The notes beneath the pieces were generated by a model. It searched no databases. It was given only the letters and a program-made list of their open reading frames with translations, and was not told the origin of the DNA. Of a stretch of 64,000 nt of DNA, positions 55,964 through 64,000 are shown piece by piece. Numbering within the stretch: position 1 is the stretch's first letter; each line of letters starts with the position of its first letter. Origin of the DNA: Bradyrhizobium sp. ORS 285 (GTDB taxonomy: Bacteria; Pseudomonadota; Alphaproteobacteria; Rhizobiales; Xanthobacteraceae); the NCBI RefSeq assembly GCF_900176205.1, contig NZ_LT859959.1, positions 5,911,001 through 5,975,000 of the forward strand, given 5' to 3'. Made by a program: the position numbers and the translations under genes.

Positions 55964-57187
55964 TTACGCCACCAGCCCCTTCATCGGCTTCACGGCCGCG
56001 CTCTCGGGAAACACGCTGTCGCCGAGCGCGCGCTCACCGAGGCCGAGATGATCGGCGAGCACGCCCTTGAACACGGCGCGCAGATCCGTGGTCGGCGCGA
56101 GATCACGCCCCTGATAGAGGCTCGCCATCTTCAGCGTCGGCCAGTCGGCGATCACGCGACCGCCCTTGACCGCGCCGCCGGCGAGCAGCGCAATCGTGCC
56201 GGTGCCGTGATCGGTGCCCTGCGTGCCGTTGATCTTCGCCGTGCGCCCAAACTCGGTGGCGACGACCACCACCGTGTCGCGCCAGCGCGGGCCAAGCCCG
56301 CTTTCGAACTCCGCGAGCGCGCCATCCAGCCCCGAGAGCAGCTGCGCAAGACGGCCGACTGCGCCGCCTTCGTTCGCATGGGTGTCCCAGCCGTCGAAGG
56401 CCAGCGCCGCGATGCGCGGACCATCGTCGGCCGCGATCAGCTTCGCCGCCCCACGCGCGACCTGGCGCATCGCCGCGATCTGGTTGCCGCCTGGCTTGGG
56501 CTTCATTTCGTCGCCGAACGCGACCTTCTCCAGCTTCAGTCCCTGCGACAGCGCCGACGCCAGCACGGGATCGCGATGCGTGTAGAGATCGACCAGCCGC
56601 ATCGCGGTGTCGTCGTCCGCCTGCGGCAGGGTCACCGGCGCCCAGCCCACGGTGGGCGCGGCGCCTCGCAGCACCAGCGGTGCGGTCGGTCCGACCGCGA
56701 GCGCGCCGGAGACGCGCGGCCCGCGCGGCAGCGCCTCCATCGCGCGGTTGAGCCAGCCGGATTGCACGCGGCCGGGACCGGCAAAGCCGCTTTCGAGCAC
56801 ATCCTGGCCGTCGAAATGCGAGCGCTCGCGATACGGCGTCGCGACCGCATGGATGACGGCCGCCTTGTTGTCGCGATACATGCGCGCGAATTCCGGCATC
56901 GACGGATGCAGCGCAAAGAACGAATCCAGCGGCAGCGCCGGGTGCGGTCCATCGGATGCGAGCGCGATGGCGCCGTGCAGTCCGGCATAATCGGGATCGC
57001 CGACCGGCGCGACCGTGGCGAGCCCGTCGAGCGCGCCGCGCAGGATGACGACGATCAGCCGTGGATCGCGCGCGTCGGCCGCGCGGGCGAATTTGGGCAA
57101 ATACGCCCAGGCGGCAAAGGAGGCGCCGGCCAACATCAATTGCCGTCGCGAGGTCAACAGCGAGGTCGTGATCCGCTCCATCGTCAT
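55964..57187 (-). CDS. DUF1501 domain protein, Tat-exported
   Basis: A 407-residue protein with a probable twin-arginine signal (TSRRQLMLAG at residues 12-21) and cleavage near ARA. The DUF1501 (sulfatase-like/alkaline phosphatase superfamily) pattern is seen in LIVVILRGALDGLATVAPVGDP, GWDTHANEGGAVGRLAQLLSGLD, and VVVVATEFGRTAKINGTQGTDHGTGTIALL near the C-terminus. The four-base overlap with the DUF1800 gene upstream shows they are one operon. DUF1800/DUF1501 pairs are widespread with no known biochemical activity. Confidence 0.9.
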   Translation of the reverse strand: MTMERITTSLLTSRRQLMLAGASFAAWAYLPKFARAADARDPRLIVVILRGALDGLATVAPVGDPDYAGLHGAIALASDGPHPALPLDSFFALHPSMPEFARMYRDNKAAVIHAVATPYRERSHFDGQDVLESGFAGPGRVQSGWLNRAMEALPRGPRVSGALAVGPTAPLVLRGAAPTVGWAPVTLPQADDDTAMRLVDLYTHRDPVLASALSQGLKLEKVAFGDEMKPKPGGNQIAAMRQVARGAAKLIAADDGPRIAALAFDGWDTHANEGGAVGRLAQLLSGLDGALAEFESGLGPRWRDTVVVVATEFGRTAKINGTQGTDHGTGTIALLAGGAVKGGRVIADWPTLKMASLYQGRDLAPTTDLRAVFKGVLADHLGLGERALGDSVFPESAAVKPMKGLVA

Positions 57188-58713
57188 CTCCTCTGGAATT
57201 CCGGCGCCATCAACAGCAGCGCCAGCGCCTGCTGGCGCGATTCCGCGCGCTCGATCGTGCGCCGCGTCTCGGTGGACGTCGCCTCGCCCGCGACGAGATC
57301 GAGCAGGTCACGCGGATCGATGTTGTTGCCGAGCCGTGCGGCGAGTTGCGCCGAGATGTCGAGCCGCAGCTTCATGCCCTCGGGCGCGGCCCACATTGCA
57401 TTGCTGTCGGCGAATCCGTTGGGACCGGCCGGCGCCCACAAGGGCTGGCCAAGCGTGTTCAGCGAGTTGAGATAGAAGCCGGGATCCTCGGGCACGCGCG
57501 CCAAGAGACGCCCCCCGGCGACCAGGAACTCATAGGGCGAGCGGATCTTGGTCAGTGGCGCAGACCACGCTTCATCGGAATCGACCAGCGCCAGCGTCAC
57601 CGCCTTGAGATCGCCGTCGCTTTTCTTGAACACGGCCTCGAGCCGCGCGACCAGCGCCGGCGGCGGATCATCGGCGATGAAATGGCGCGCAAGCTTGGTG
57701 GCGACGAATTTCGCTGTCGAGGGATGGCGCGCGATGTCGGCGAGCGCGGCCTCGCCCTGCGTGACGCCGTCATCCTGATAGACCTTGCCGAGCAAGGTCT
57801 GCGGCCCCGGCTGGTGCGCATTGGCATTGAACACGAAGCTGCCCGGCGCGCCGTTGCGGGCATTGCGGCCGGCAAAACTCCAGCCGGTAATGATGCGCGC
57901 CAGCGAGGTCACGTCCTCCTGCGTGTAGCCGCCACCGACGCCGAGCGTATGCAGCTCCATGATCTCGCGCGCCAAGTTCTCGTTGAGGCCGCGCTTGCGG
58001 TTCTGGCCGGCGCGCGAGTCAGGGCCGAGCGATTCCTGGTTGTCGAGAAAGAACAGCATCGCCGGATGCTGCTCGACCGCCTTCAGCATGTCGGCGAAGC
58101 GCCCGAGCACGTGCGGCCGGATCGCCTCGCGCTCGAACGAACCGGCCCACATCCGCGCCAGCTCGCCCTTGCCTGCGGAGATGCAGAAATGGTTCGACCA
58201 GAACGCCACCAGACGCTCGGTGAAGCCACAATCGGCGAGCACCGCGCGCTGCAGCCGCGCCAGCGCTTCGGCGCGGAAGGTCTTCTGCACCACGTTCGGG
58301 GGCTGCTGCGGCTGAGCAGGCTTGGCCTGTGCCGCCTCTCCCGCAGCAGGGGCCATGCTGGCGCCTGTGGTCGGTGCAGCCGAGGCCGTTGCGGTCATCG
58401 GAGCGTCGGCGCCGTTCGTCGACAGGCGGGTCTGGCCGGGCTGCTCCGCCGCCGGCGTCTCGGCGGCCGACTTCGCCGCGGCTTCGCGCGCCCGCTTGAC
58501 CTCCTCCTGGTAGGCGAACACGGCCTCGGCCAGCGCGGGCGTCGGCTGCAGACCGGGGACCTCGAGCAGAGCACCGCTCGGCCGCAGCAGCTCCGCCTTG
58601 ACGAAGCCGCGCGGATCCGACGCCGCATTGAGGAGATCACCCGAAGCACCGCCGCGCGCGCCGAAGCCGAAGCGGTTCAACGCCACGAGGGCCGCCTGGG
58701 GATCACGGGCCAT
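57184..58713 (-). CDS. DUF1800 domain protein
   Basis: A 509-residue protein starting MARDPQAALVALNRFGFGARGG. It has a Pro/Ala-rich insert around residues 90-140, then the DUF1800 core with LVAFWSNHFCISAGKGELARMW, HPAMLFFLDNQESLGPDSR, LNENLAREIMELHTLGVGGGYTQEDVTSLARIITGWSFAG, and a C-terminal helical end. No clear signal peptide is present, although its partner has a Tat signal. It is the upstream gene of the DUF1800-DUF1501 operon. Confidence 0.9.
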   Translation of the reverse strand: MARDPQAALVALNRFGFGARGGASGDLLNAASDPRGFVKAELLRPSGALLEVPGLQPTPALAEAVFAYQEEVKRAREAAAKSAAETPAAEQPGQTRLSTNGADAPMTATASAAPTTGASMAPAAGEAAQAKPAQPQQPPNVVQKTFRAEALARLQRAVLADCGFTERLVAFWSNHFCISAGKGELARMWAGSFEREAIRPHVLGRFADMLKAVEQHPAMLFFLDNQESLGPDSRAGQNRKRGLNENLAREIMELHTLGVGGGYTQEDVTSLARIITGWSFAGRNARNGAPGSFVFNANAHQPGPQTLLGKVYQDDGVTQGEAALADIARHPSTAKFVATKLARHFIADDPPPALVARLEAVFKKSDGDLKAVTLALVDSDEAWSAPLTKIRSPYEFLVAGGRLLARVPEDPGFYLNSLNTLGQPLWAPAGPNGFADSNAMWAAPEGMKLRLDISAQLAARLGNNIDPRDLLDLVAGEATSTETRRTIERAESRQQALALLLMAPEFQRR

Positions 58714-58835
58714 GCCAAAGCCTCATCGAATGCTGCGTCAGACTGAGTGCGCCAGCATCATGAACAGGTTCGATGCCGGTGTGCTGGCGCCCGGTATTGC
58801 TGCGCACTATACTTGCCCCACCAGATGAACCGGAC

Positions 58836-59078
58836 ATGAAAAAGGACCGGCCGAACGTGGTTCCGAACGTGACAAATCGTTTAGCAAACGTGACCGCGCG
58901 ACAGCTCATCTGCGAGTCCTGCGGCACGGAATTCAGCTGCGATCCCGGCGGCGCGTGCTGGTGCTTCGACGAGAGCGTTCGCCTGCCGCTGCCGAAAGAC
59001 GGGCAAAGCCGGTTCAAGGACTGCCTGTGCAGCAATTGTCTGACGAAGCTGGCCCGCGACTCGGAGCCGACATCGTGA
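58836..59078 (+). CDS. cysteine-rich CWC zinc-ribbon protein
   Basis: An 80-residue protein with cysteines arranged CESCGTEFSCDPGGACWCFD and a later CLCSNCL. This spacing (CxxC, C, CxC, CxxC) is the cysteine-rich CWC family, probably metal-binding. ATG 58836 is chosen as the nearest in-frame ATG. Its last four bases (GTGA) overlap the GTG start of the HAD gene, so translation is coupled. The role is unknown. Confidence 0.75.
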   Translation: MKKDRPNVVPNVTNRLANVTARQLICESCGTEFSCDPGGACWCFDESVRLPLPKDGQSRFKDCLCSNCLTKLARDSEPTS

Positions 59079-60010
59079 CACGCTGGCACGTCGAAGCCGT
59101 CCTGATCGACATGGACGGCACCCTGCTCGACACCGAGAAGGTCTATCTCGAAGCCTCCATCGCGGCGATGAATGCGCTCGGCTACCGCGACGGCGTCGTC
59201 GAACTCTGCCACGCGATGATCGGCATTCCCGGTCCCGACAATGAGCGCACCCTGCGCGATCATTTCGGCGACAACTTTCCGCTGATCGAAGTCAACCGCC
59301 TGTTCGCCGCGAAGACCGCGGAGATCCTGCATGCGGGCATGCCGCTGAAGCGCGGCGTGATCGACCTGCTCGATGCGATCGAGGCGGCCGGCCTGCCCAA
59401 GGCCGTCGTCACCTCGTCGTCGCGCAGCACGGCGGCCGAGCATCTTCGGCTCGCGGGGATCGACCATCGCTTCGATGCGGTTCTGACGCGCGACGATGTC
59501 AGCCGCGCCAAGCCGCACCCGGATCTCTATCTGCTCGCCGCCGAGCGGCTGCGCACGCGGGCGCCGGCCTGCGTCGCGATCGAGGACTCCAATCCCGGCG
59601 TCGCGGCGGCGCACGCGGCAGGCGCGATCACCTTGATGGTGCCGGACATCGTGCCGCCGACCGAGCAGTCGCGCGACAAATGCGTAGCCGTGCTGCCGCA
59701 TCTCGATGCTGTCCGCGAGATGCTCGGCATGCGCTTGCAGCCGGTGCCGACGAGCCGACCCCGAGCTAGCGCGCACGCGCCGCCGTGGATCTCGTTCGCC
59801 GCGGCAACGCCGCCGCGACCAACGCTCGCGCCGCCTCGCCCGCGGTCTCCATGTAGCTGGCATCCCGATGCAGCAGCACGACCGCGAACGAGCCGTCGAG
59901 CAGCAGCAGCATCTGGCGTGCCAGTTCGGCTGCACGTTCGATGCCGGCCTCCTCGAAAATCGCCCGCAGCCAGGCCTCGAACTTCTTCTTGTGCGCGGCG
60001 CCGATCTTGA
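59075..60010 (+). CDS. HAD-superfamily hydrolase, subfamily IA, with suspect C-terminal extension
   Basis: A beta-phosphoglucomutase-like phosphatase. Motif I is DMDGTLLDTEK with nucleophile Asp, motif II VTSSSR, motif III around SRAKPHPDLYLLA, motif IV AIEDSNPGVAAAHAAG. GTG 59075 overlaps the CWC stop. The natural end is expected near 59735, after HLDAVREMLGMRL. As written the frame runs 245 bases through the antisense TetR gene, giving a 90-residue Arg/Pro-rich tail, which is not believable. A different frame stops at 59767 with ADEPTPS, so a one-base deletion just before is possible. Confidence 0.75.
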   Translation: MTRWHVEAVLIDMDGTLLDTEKVYLEASIAAMNALGYRDGVVELCHAMIGIPGPDNERTLRDHFGDNFPLIEVNRLFAAKTAEILHAGMPLKRGVIDLLDAIEAAGLPKAVVTSSSRSTAAEHLRLAGIDHRFDAVLTRDDVSRAKPHPDLYLLAAERLRTRAPACVAIEDSNPGVAAAHAAGAITLMVPDIVPPTEQSRDKCVAVLPHLDAVREMLGMRLQPVPTSRPRASAHAPPWISFAAATPPRPTLAPPRPRSPCSWHPDAAARPRTSRRAAAASGVPVRLHVRCRPPRKSPAARPRTSSCARRRS

Positions 60011-60374
60011 TCGCGGGGTGACCGGGCAGATTGGCGAGCTCCGCCGTCGTGCGCAGGAAGCCGCAACCGCGCCACTTCGGGTGCCGCGCGGACTCGGCGA
60101 GATGACGGAAGATCGCTGCAATCTTCTCAGGCAAGGCGCCTTCGGCCTCATCGAACCAGCGCTTGAACAGCGCCAGGTTCGGCTGGTCACGCGCGGCGAG
60201 ATAGGCCGCGACGAGGTCGTCCTTGCTGCGGAAATGGTAGTACAGCGTCTTCTTGGTGATACCGGCCTTCTCGGCCACCGCATCGACGCCGACGGCGCGG
60301 ATGCCGTCGGCATAGAACAGCTTGTTCGCCGCAGCGAGAATACGCGCACGGGTGGGATCGGAGGAACGGGCCAT
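59766..60374 (-). CDS. TetR family transcriptional regulator
   Basis: A 202-residue repressor. Its helix-turn-helix is TRARILAAANKLFYADGIRAVGVDAVAEKAGITKKTLYYHFRSKDDLV, one of the most typical in the family. A helical ligand domain of about 140 residues follows. ATG 60374 was chosen over the longer frame. It is divergent from the enoyl-CoA hydratase gene, and an imperfect palindrome lies 17-38 bases upstream of the start. It probably senses an acyl-CoA or small organic acid, which is inference. Confidence 0.93.
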   Translation of the reverse strand: MARSSDPTRARILAAANKLFYADGIRAVGVDAVAEKAGITKKTLYYHFRSKDDLVAAYLAARDQPNLALFKRWFDEAEGALPEKIAAIFRHLAESARHPKWRGCGFLRTTAELANLPGHPAIKIGAAHKKKFEAWLRAIFEEAGIERAAELARQMLLLLDGSFAVVLLHRDASYMETAGEAARALVAAALPRRTRSTAARAR

Positions 60375-60390
60375 GGCAGCGCTCGGCGAT

Positions 60391-60412
60391 GTATACTCAC
60401 CAGTGAATATAC
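60391..60412. promoter_or_regulatory. palindrome GTATACTCAC-CA-GTGAATATAC, candidate TetR operator
   Basis: A 10-bp inverted repeat with a 2-base spacer and one mismatch, between the divergent TetR (start 60374) and hydratase (start 60472) genes. It is well placed to control both. Binding by the TetR is inference. Confidence 0.7.
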
Positions 60413-60471
60413 CTCGCTTGGCCTCGCGCCTAGTCTTCGCTGCACCATCTGCCAGCCAGCGAGGCGCCGCC

Positions 60472-61254
60472 ATGACCGATCCCGTTCTGCTTCACGTCTC
60501 CGATCACACCGCCCTGCTCACGCTCAACCGGCCGCAGCGGCTGAATGCGCTGAGCTACGCCCTGATCGACGCGCTGATGGCCGCGCTCGACCGCATCGAG
60601 ACCGAGCCCGGCATCAGGGCCGTGATCCTGACCGGCGCCGGTGAGCGCGCCTTCTCGGCCGGCGCCGACATTCATGAATTCTCGGAGAGCGTCAGCCAGG
60701 GCCGCGCCGTCGCGCTGCGCGACTTCGTGCGGCGCGGCCAGGCGATGACCGCGCGGCTGGAGGCATTCCGCAAGCCGGTGATCGCCGCCGTGAACGGGCT
60801 TGCCTTCGGCGGCGGCTGCGAGATCACCGAGGCCGTGCATCTGGCGGTCGCCAGCGAGCGCGCCAGCTTCGCCAAGCCGGAGATCCGGCTCGGCATGCCG
60901 CCGACCTTCGGCGGCACGCAGCGGCTGCCGCGCCTGGTCGGCCGCAAGCGCGGGCTCGAATTGCTGCTGACCGGCGATGCGTTCACGCCCCAGCGCGCTT
61001 TCGAGATCGGCCTCATTAACGCGATCGTGCCGCACGACCAGCTGCTGCCCGCGGCGCGCGCGCTCGCCCAACGCATCATCCGCCACGGTCCCGACGCCGT
61101 CGCCAGCGTGATCACCGCGACGACGCGCGGCCTCAACATGACGATCGGCGAAGGGCTTGATGTCGAAAGCGAGCAGTTCGCACGCCTCGTCGGCGGCCGC
61201 GAGTTGGGCGAAGGTCTGGCGGCGTGGCGCGACCGCCGGTCGCCGGCGTCCTAG
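60472..61254 (+). CDS. enoyl-CoA hydratase/isomerase family protein
   Basis: A 260-residue crotonase-fold enzyme. The oxyanion-hole segments are AFSAGADIHEFSE and VNGLAFGGGCEITEAVHLAVA, and the catalytic region carries Glu in FAKPEIRLGMPPTFGGTQRLPR. ATG 60472 was chosen. It acts on an acyl-CoA, probably in beta-oxidation or a related catabolic route. It is transcribed opposite the TetR gene across a shared operator-like palindrome, so induction by its substrate is likely. It is convergent with the glutathione S-transferase gene (stops overlap). Confidence 0.93.
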   Translation: MTDPVLLHVSDHTALLTLNRPQRLNALSYALIDALMAALDRIETEPGIRAVILTGAGERAFSAGADIHEFSESVSQGRAVALRDFVRRGQAMTARLEAFRKPVIAAVNGLAFGGGCEITEAVHLAVASERASFAKPEIRLGMPPTFGGTQRLPRLVGRKRGLELLLTGDAFTPQRAFEIGLINAIVPHDQLLPAARALAQRIIRHGPDAVASVITATTRGLNMTIGEGLDVESEQFARLVGGRELGEGLAAWRDRRSPAS

Positions 61255-61946
61255 ACCGGATATCCCGGCGACTTCCGCGCCAGCCCGTCGAAGGCGTCGA
61301 GCAGCCGCTCGCGCCAGGCGTAGACGCTGTCAGTCTCCTCCAGCAGCTTGAACGGGCTCACCACGCGCGCCCATTGGAAGCCGCCGAACACGATGTAGTC
61401 GGCATAGTCAGGCGCATGGCCGCCGATGAAGGGATGCGCCTTCAAGGTCTGGCGCAGCGGCTCCAGCGATCTGCGGAAGCCGATGACCGCCTGGTCGCGG
61501 GGCGCCATGATCTCTTCCAGGCTCTTGCCAAGCCGCGCTTCGCGCGAGGCGCGGAAATACGCCGCGTCCTCGGCGGCCAGGTTCTTGGGGATATCAGCGA
61601 TGATCAGCGGGAAGATGCCGCCGACGACAGTGATGTCACCCCAGGCGTTCATGAAGCGCGCCATCGCGCGGCCGCCGGCGCCGCCGAACAGCGAGGGACG
61701 ATCGGCATAAGTGTCTTCGAGATAGCCGGCGATCACCCAGGAATCGACCACCGCCCGCTCGCCATCGAGCATCACCGGCACCTTCTCCGCACCATGCGGC
61801 GCCAGCGCGCTCTTTTCGGTGAAGCGCCAGGGGATCGTCTCTGCGCTCAGGCCCTTGTGCGCCAGCGCCATGCGCGTGCGCCAGCAGAATGGGCTGAACG
61901 GCCGCCCCGCATCGGTGCCCACGAGTTCGAACAGCTTCAGTGCCAT
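61251..61946 (-). CDS. glutathione S-transferase family protein, beta-etherase (LigE)-like
   Basis: A 231-residue protein with a thioredoxin-like N-terminal domain, KLFELVGTDAGRPFSPFCWRTRMALAHKGLS, where SPFCWR holds the likely catalytic Ser/Cys. KVPVMLDGERAVVDSWVIAGYLEDTYADRP is the glutathione-binding half. The helical C-terminal domain has PDYADYIVFGGFQWAR. The FCWRTRMALAHKGL form is typical of the LigE/LigF-like group that acts on aryl ethers, but most such homologues have no known substrate. It is the last gene of a three-gene operon with a TauE-type permease. Confidence 0.88.
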   Translation of the reverse strand: MALKLFELVGTDAGRPFSPFCWRTRMALAHKGLSAETIPWRFTEKSALAPHGAEKVPVMLDGERAVVDSWVIAGYLEDTYADRPSLFGGAGGRAMARFMNAWGDITVVGGIFPLIIADIPKNLAAEDAAYFRASREARLGKSLEEIMAPRDQAVIGFRRSLEPLRQTLKAHPFIGGHAPDYADYIVFGGFQWARVVSPFKLLEETDSVYAWRERLLDAFDGLARKSPGYPV

Positions 61947-61978
61947 GCCCGGTCGATCCTCCCTTTGGTGGATCGAGT

Positions 61979-62212
61979 CTAGCTGAGGATACGGCCGTTG
62001 TCGCGCAGCAGCTGCGTGCCGGTCGCGGTGACGACGATGCAGAGGCCTAGGCCGGCGATCGCCTCGCGCGCGACATAGCCGAGATCGGCGGCATCCTCCC
62101 ACACCGTCAGCCGCGGGCAGCTGGTACGCCAGGTCGCGACCACCTCGGCATGGCTGCGCGGCTCGCGCGCGATCCATTCGACGAAATCCAGCACCAGCGG
62201 ATCCGTGCTCAT
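61979..62212 (-). CDS. small protein of unknown function, winged-helix-like
   Basis: A 77-residue protein starting MSTDPLVLDFVEWIAREPRSHAEVVATWRTSCPRLTVWEDAAD and ending with a short strand-like region LGYVAREAIAGLGLCIVVTATG. The pattern could be a small winged helix (helices then beta), which fits DNA or protein binding. ATG 62212 has an AGGGAC site. It lies 7 bases after the TauE-type gene and 32 before the GST gene, so it is part of their operon. No function can be assigned. Confidence 0.75.
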   Translation of the reverse strand: MSTDPLVLDFVEWIAREPRSHAEVVATWRTSCPRLTVWEDAADLGYVAREAIAGLGLCIVVTATGTQLLRDNGRILS

Positions 62213-62219
62213 GCGTCCC

Positions 62220-62981
62220 TCATTCGGCTGCGACGGAGCGCTGCGCGAGCAGCAGCAGCCAGCCGCCATAGAGGATGTAGTAGCTCGCGACCGCCGTGAT
62301 GATCCGGCTGGCCCAGGTGCGGAACTGCTGCTCGCTCATTGCCTCCAGCAGCCGCCGCGCCAGCGTCGTGCCGAGCACGGATGCTGCGATCGCGACGGCT
62401 GCGAGCAGCGGATCGAGGCTTGCGGCCTGGTCGATGATCCCGCCGAAATAGATCAGCTTGGTGAGATGGCTCGCGACCTGGCAGGTCGCCTTGGTGGCGA
62501 CGATCGAGCGGCGGTCGAACCGCGCACCGAGGAAGAAGGTGTCGAGCAGCGGGCCGGACACGCCGGTCATCAGCATTAGCCCCATGCAGATCATGCCGTA
62601 GGTCGCGCCCTGCCAGACGCTCTCCGGATCGGGCTTCAGCGAGGCCGGCATCAGCCGCGCCATGAACGGCGTGACGCCGAGCAGCAGCAGCGCCGCCGGC
62701 TTGTCCGGCACGTGCACCAGCGACCAGGCGCCGAGCGCCAGCGCGCAGCCGATCAGATAGACCGCGACCGGCCGCCAGCGGATGTGGCGGCGCCACAGCA
62801 CCGCGCGCCAGCCATTGGAGGCCATCTGCGTGATCGCGTGCAGCACCATCGCCGCCGGTAGCGGCATCAGCGCGAGCAGCACGCCGATCAGGATCAGCCC
62901 GCCGGCCATGCCGAACAGGCCCGACAGGAACGCCGTCGCGACCATCAGCAATCCGAGCGCTGCAATCAAAACCGGCGTCAT
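62220..62981 (-). CDS. TauE/SafE family membrane permease, second copy
   Basis: A 253-residue inner-membrane protein with eight hydrophobic segments. The first repeat starts LMVATAFLSGLFGMAGGLILIGVLL, the second has MICMGLMLMTGVSGPLLDTFFLG. ATG 62981 with GAGGAGA upstream was chosen over the longer frame. It is the first gene of an operon with a small protein and a beta-etherase-like GST. It is divergent from a LysR gene. The substrate is unknown. It is only distantly similar to the permease at 12807. Confidence 0.9.
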   Translation of the reverse strand: MTPVLIAALGLLMVATAFLSGLFGMAGGLILIGVLLALMPLPAAMVLHAITQMASNGWRAVLWRRHIRWRPVAVYLIGCALALGAWSLVHVPDKPAALLLLGVTPFMARLMPASLKPDPESVWQGATYGMICMGLMLMTGVSGPLLDTFFLGARFDRRSIVATKATCQVASHLTKLIYFGGIIDQAASLDPLLAAVAIAASVLGTTLARRLLEAMSEQQFRTWASRIITAVASYYILYGGWLLLLAQRSVAAE

Positions 62982-63073
62982 GGCTGATCTCCTCTGCCCG
63001 CAAGGATCTCGCACTGGCGGCGATAGCGCAAACCGAGTTATCTTGCCCTCCATCAGCTTTCCTGAGGGCTCGC

Positions 63074-63997
63074 ATGCGGCGGCTTCTGTTCCTGAACGGC
63101 ATCAAGGCATTCGAGGCGGCGGCGCGCACAGGCAGCTTCGCAGCGGCCGGCAGCGAGCTCAGCGTGTCCGCCGCCGCAATCAGCCGCATGGTCAACCTGC
63201 TGGAGCAGCGGCTCGGCGTCGTGCTGTTCGAGCGCAAGGCCAACCGGCTCGCGCTGACCGCGCCCGGCCGTGCCTATCAGAGCGGGCTGACGCCGATCTT
63301 CGATGCGCTGTCGAGCCTGACCGCGCAGATCATGGCGCCGTCGGCGATGCGCGTGCTGACGCTCGGCGTCGGACCCACATTCGCGATGAAATGGCTGATC
63401 CCGCGGCTCGCTGATTTCAGCACCGAGGAGCCTGACATCGAGGTGCGCATCACCACCGGCGGCGCGGCGGTGCCGTTCGGCGACGATTGGAGCTGCGGCA
63501 TCAAGCTCGGCGACGGCGCCTGGCCGGGCCTGGTCGCCGAGCCGCTGTTCGCGGCCGACCTGCTGCCGGTGTGCACGCCGCGGCTGGCCGCGACGCTGAA
63601 GCGGCCGGCCGATCTCAAGGGCCCCAGCCTGCTACGCGTGTCGCACGCGGCCGAGGACTGGTCACTCTGGTTGAAGGCCGCCGGCGTTACGCGCATCACC
63701 GCGCGAGGTACGGAGTTTCAGTATTACGGCCATGCGCTGCAGGCGGCCATCGACGGGCTCGGCGTCGCGATGGGCATCCGTCCCTACATCGACGACGATC
63801 TCGCGGCCGGACGCCTGGTTGCACCGTTCGCGCTGACCGTCCCAAAAGGCGAGCGCTGGTACCTGGTCTATCGCAGCTTCCAGGCCGGACGGCGCGATTT
63901 CACCGCGTTTCGGCGCTGGATCATGCGGGCCGCCGCGCAATCCGCCACACGGAACGCGCAACGGAAAGATACTGGCAAAAAAGACGCTGCCGTGTGA
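63074..63997 (+). CDS. LysR family transcriptional regulator, GcvA-like
   Basis: A 307-residue regulator. The N-terminal helix-turn-helix (residues 5-65) is FLNGIKAFEAAARTGSFAAAGSEL followed by VSAAAISRMVNLLEQRLGVVLFER. The effector-binding half covers about 95-295 (LTLGVGPTFAMKWLIPRLADF and onward). The WLIPRL form and overall shape are of the GcvA-like group. It is divergent from the TauE-small protein-GST operon with about 90 bases between the two starts, so it probably controls that operon. Confidence 0.93.
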   Translation: MRRLLFLNGIKAFEAAARTGSFAAAGSELSVSAAAISRMVNLLEQRLGVVLFERKANRLALTAPGRAYQSGLTPIFDALSSLTAQIMAPSAMRVLTLGVGPTFAMKWLIPRLADFSTEEPDIEVRITTGGAAVPFGDDWSCGIKLGDGAWPGLVAEPLFAADLLPVCTPRLAATLKRPADLKGPSLLRVSHAAEDWSLWLKAAGVTRITARGTEFQYYGHALQAAIDGLGVAMGIRPYIDDDLAAGRLVAPFALTVPKGERWYLVYRSFQAGRRDFTAFRRWIMRAAAQSATRNAQRKDTGKKDAAV

Positions 63998-64000
63998 ACC

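Overview
The window is a high-GC chromosomal segment of an alphaproteobacterium, most likely Bradyrhizobium or a close Bradyrhizobiaceae relative. This rests on codon bias, on the protein families (Omp25-type porins, HWE/HisKA_2 kinase, DUF992 and GCG_CRPN small secreted proteins, alphaproteobacterial SerC) and on several short palindromic repeat families in the gaps. There is no rRNA, tRNA, CRISPR array, phage or transposase. Most of it is housekeeping and accessory metabolism.

Layout. 1-5.4 kb: start of a cut-off gene, an AraC regulator, two small secreted proteins, a DUF5413-like membrane protein, a proline-rich membrane protein and purA. 5.8-9 kb: a MacA/MacB-like export operon (adaptor, permease, ATPase). 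9-15.4 kb: an Mg2+-type P-ATPase, then two EamA transporters flanking a TetR-TauE operon with a perfect palindromic operator. 15.5-24.5 kb: a frameshifted phytase-like esterase, a chemoreceptor, a second-type FtsH, an orphan branched-chain amino acid-type binding protein with an extra N-terminal domain, and a MuiA-family protein. 24.6-27.6 kb: serine synthesis (serC, serA). 28-30.4 kb: a pair resembling L-fucose dehydrogenase and lactonase, and a GNAT. 30.4-32.4 kb: two outer-membrane beta-barrels, one with a CtrA-like box upstream. 33-36 kb: glmM and an lldD-like dehydrogenase.

36-40 kb: an exported protein, an M15 peptidase overlapping a secreted caspase-like protein with two YARHG domains, and aroE. 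40-44 kb: a DUF1275 protein, a SulP transporter with an XRE regulator, and a frameshifted histidine kinase. 44.4-49.2 kb: an EF-G-like GTPase, tandem DUF992 proteins and an aspartate aminotransferase. 49.3-55.8 kb: GT87, GST, GNAT, a long AI-2E family transporter and an IsdG-type heme monooxygenase. 56-64 kb: a DUF1800/DUF1501 pair, a CWC zinc-ribbon/HAD pair, TetR with a divergent enoyl-CoA hydratase, a TauE-small protein-GST operon, and a LysR regulator.

The most notable points are: the caspase-YARHG/M15 operon; two clear and one possible single-base frameshift (15.5, 43.9 and 59.7 kb); three candidate operators placed exactly where local regulators would use them; a TTAA-N7-TTAA box; and at least four families of intergenic palindromic repeats.
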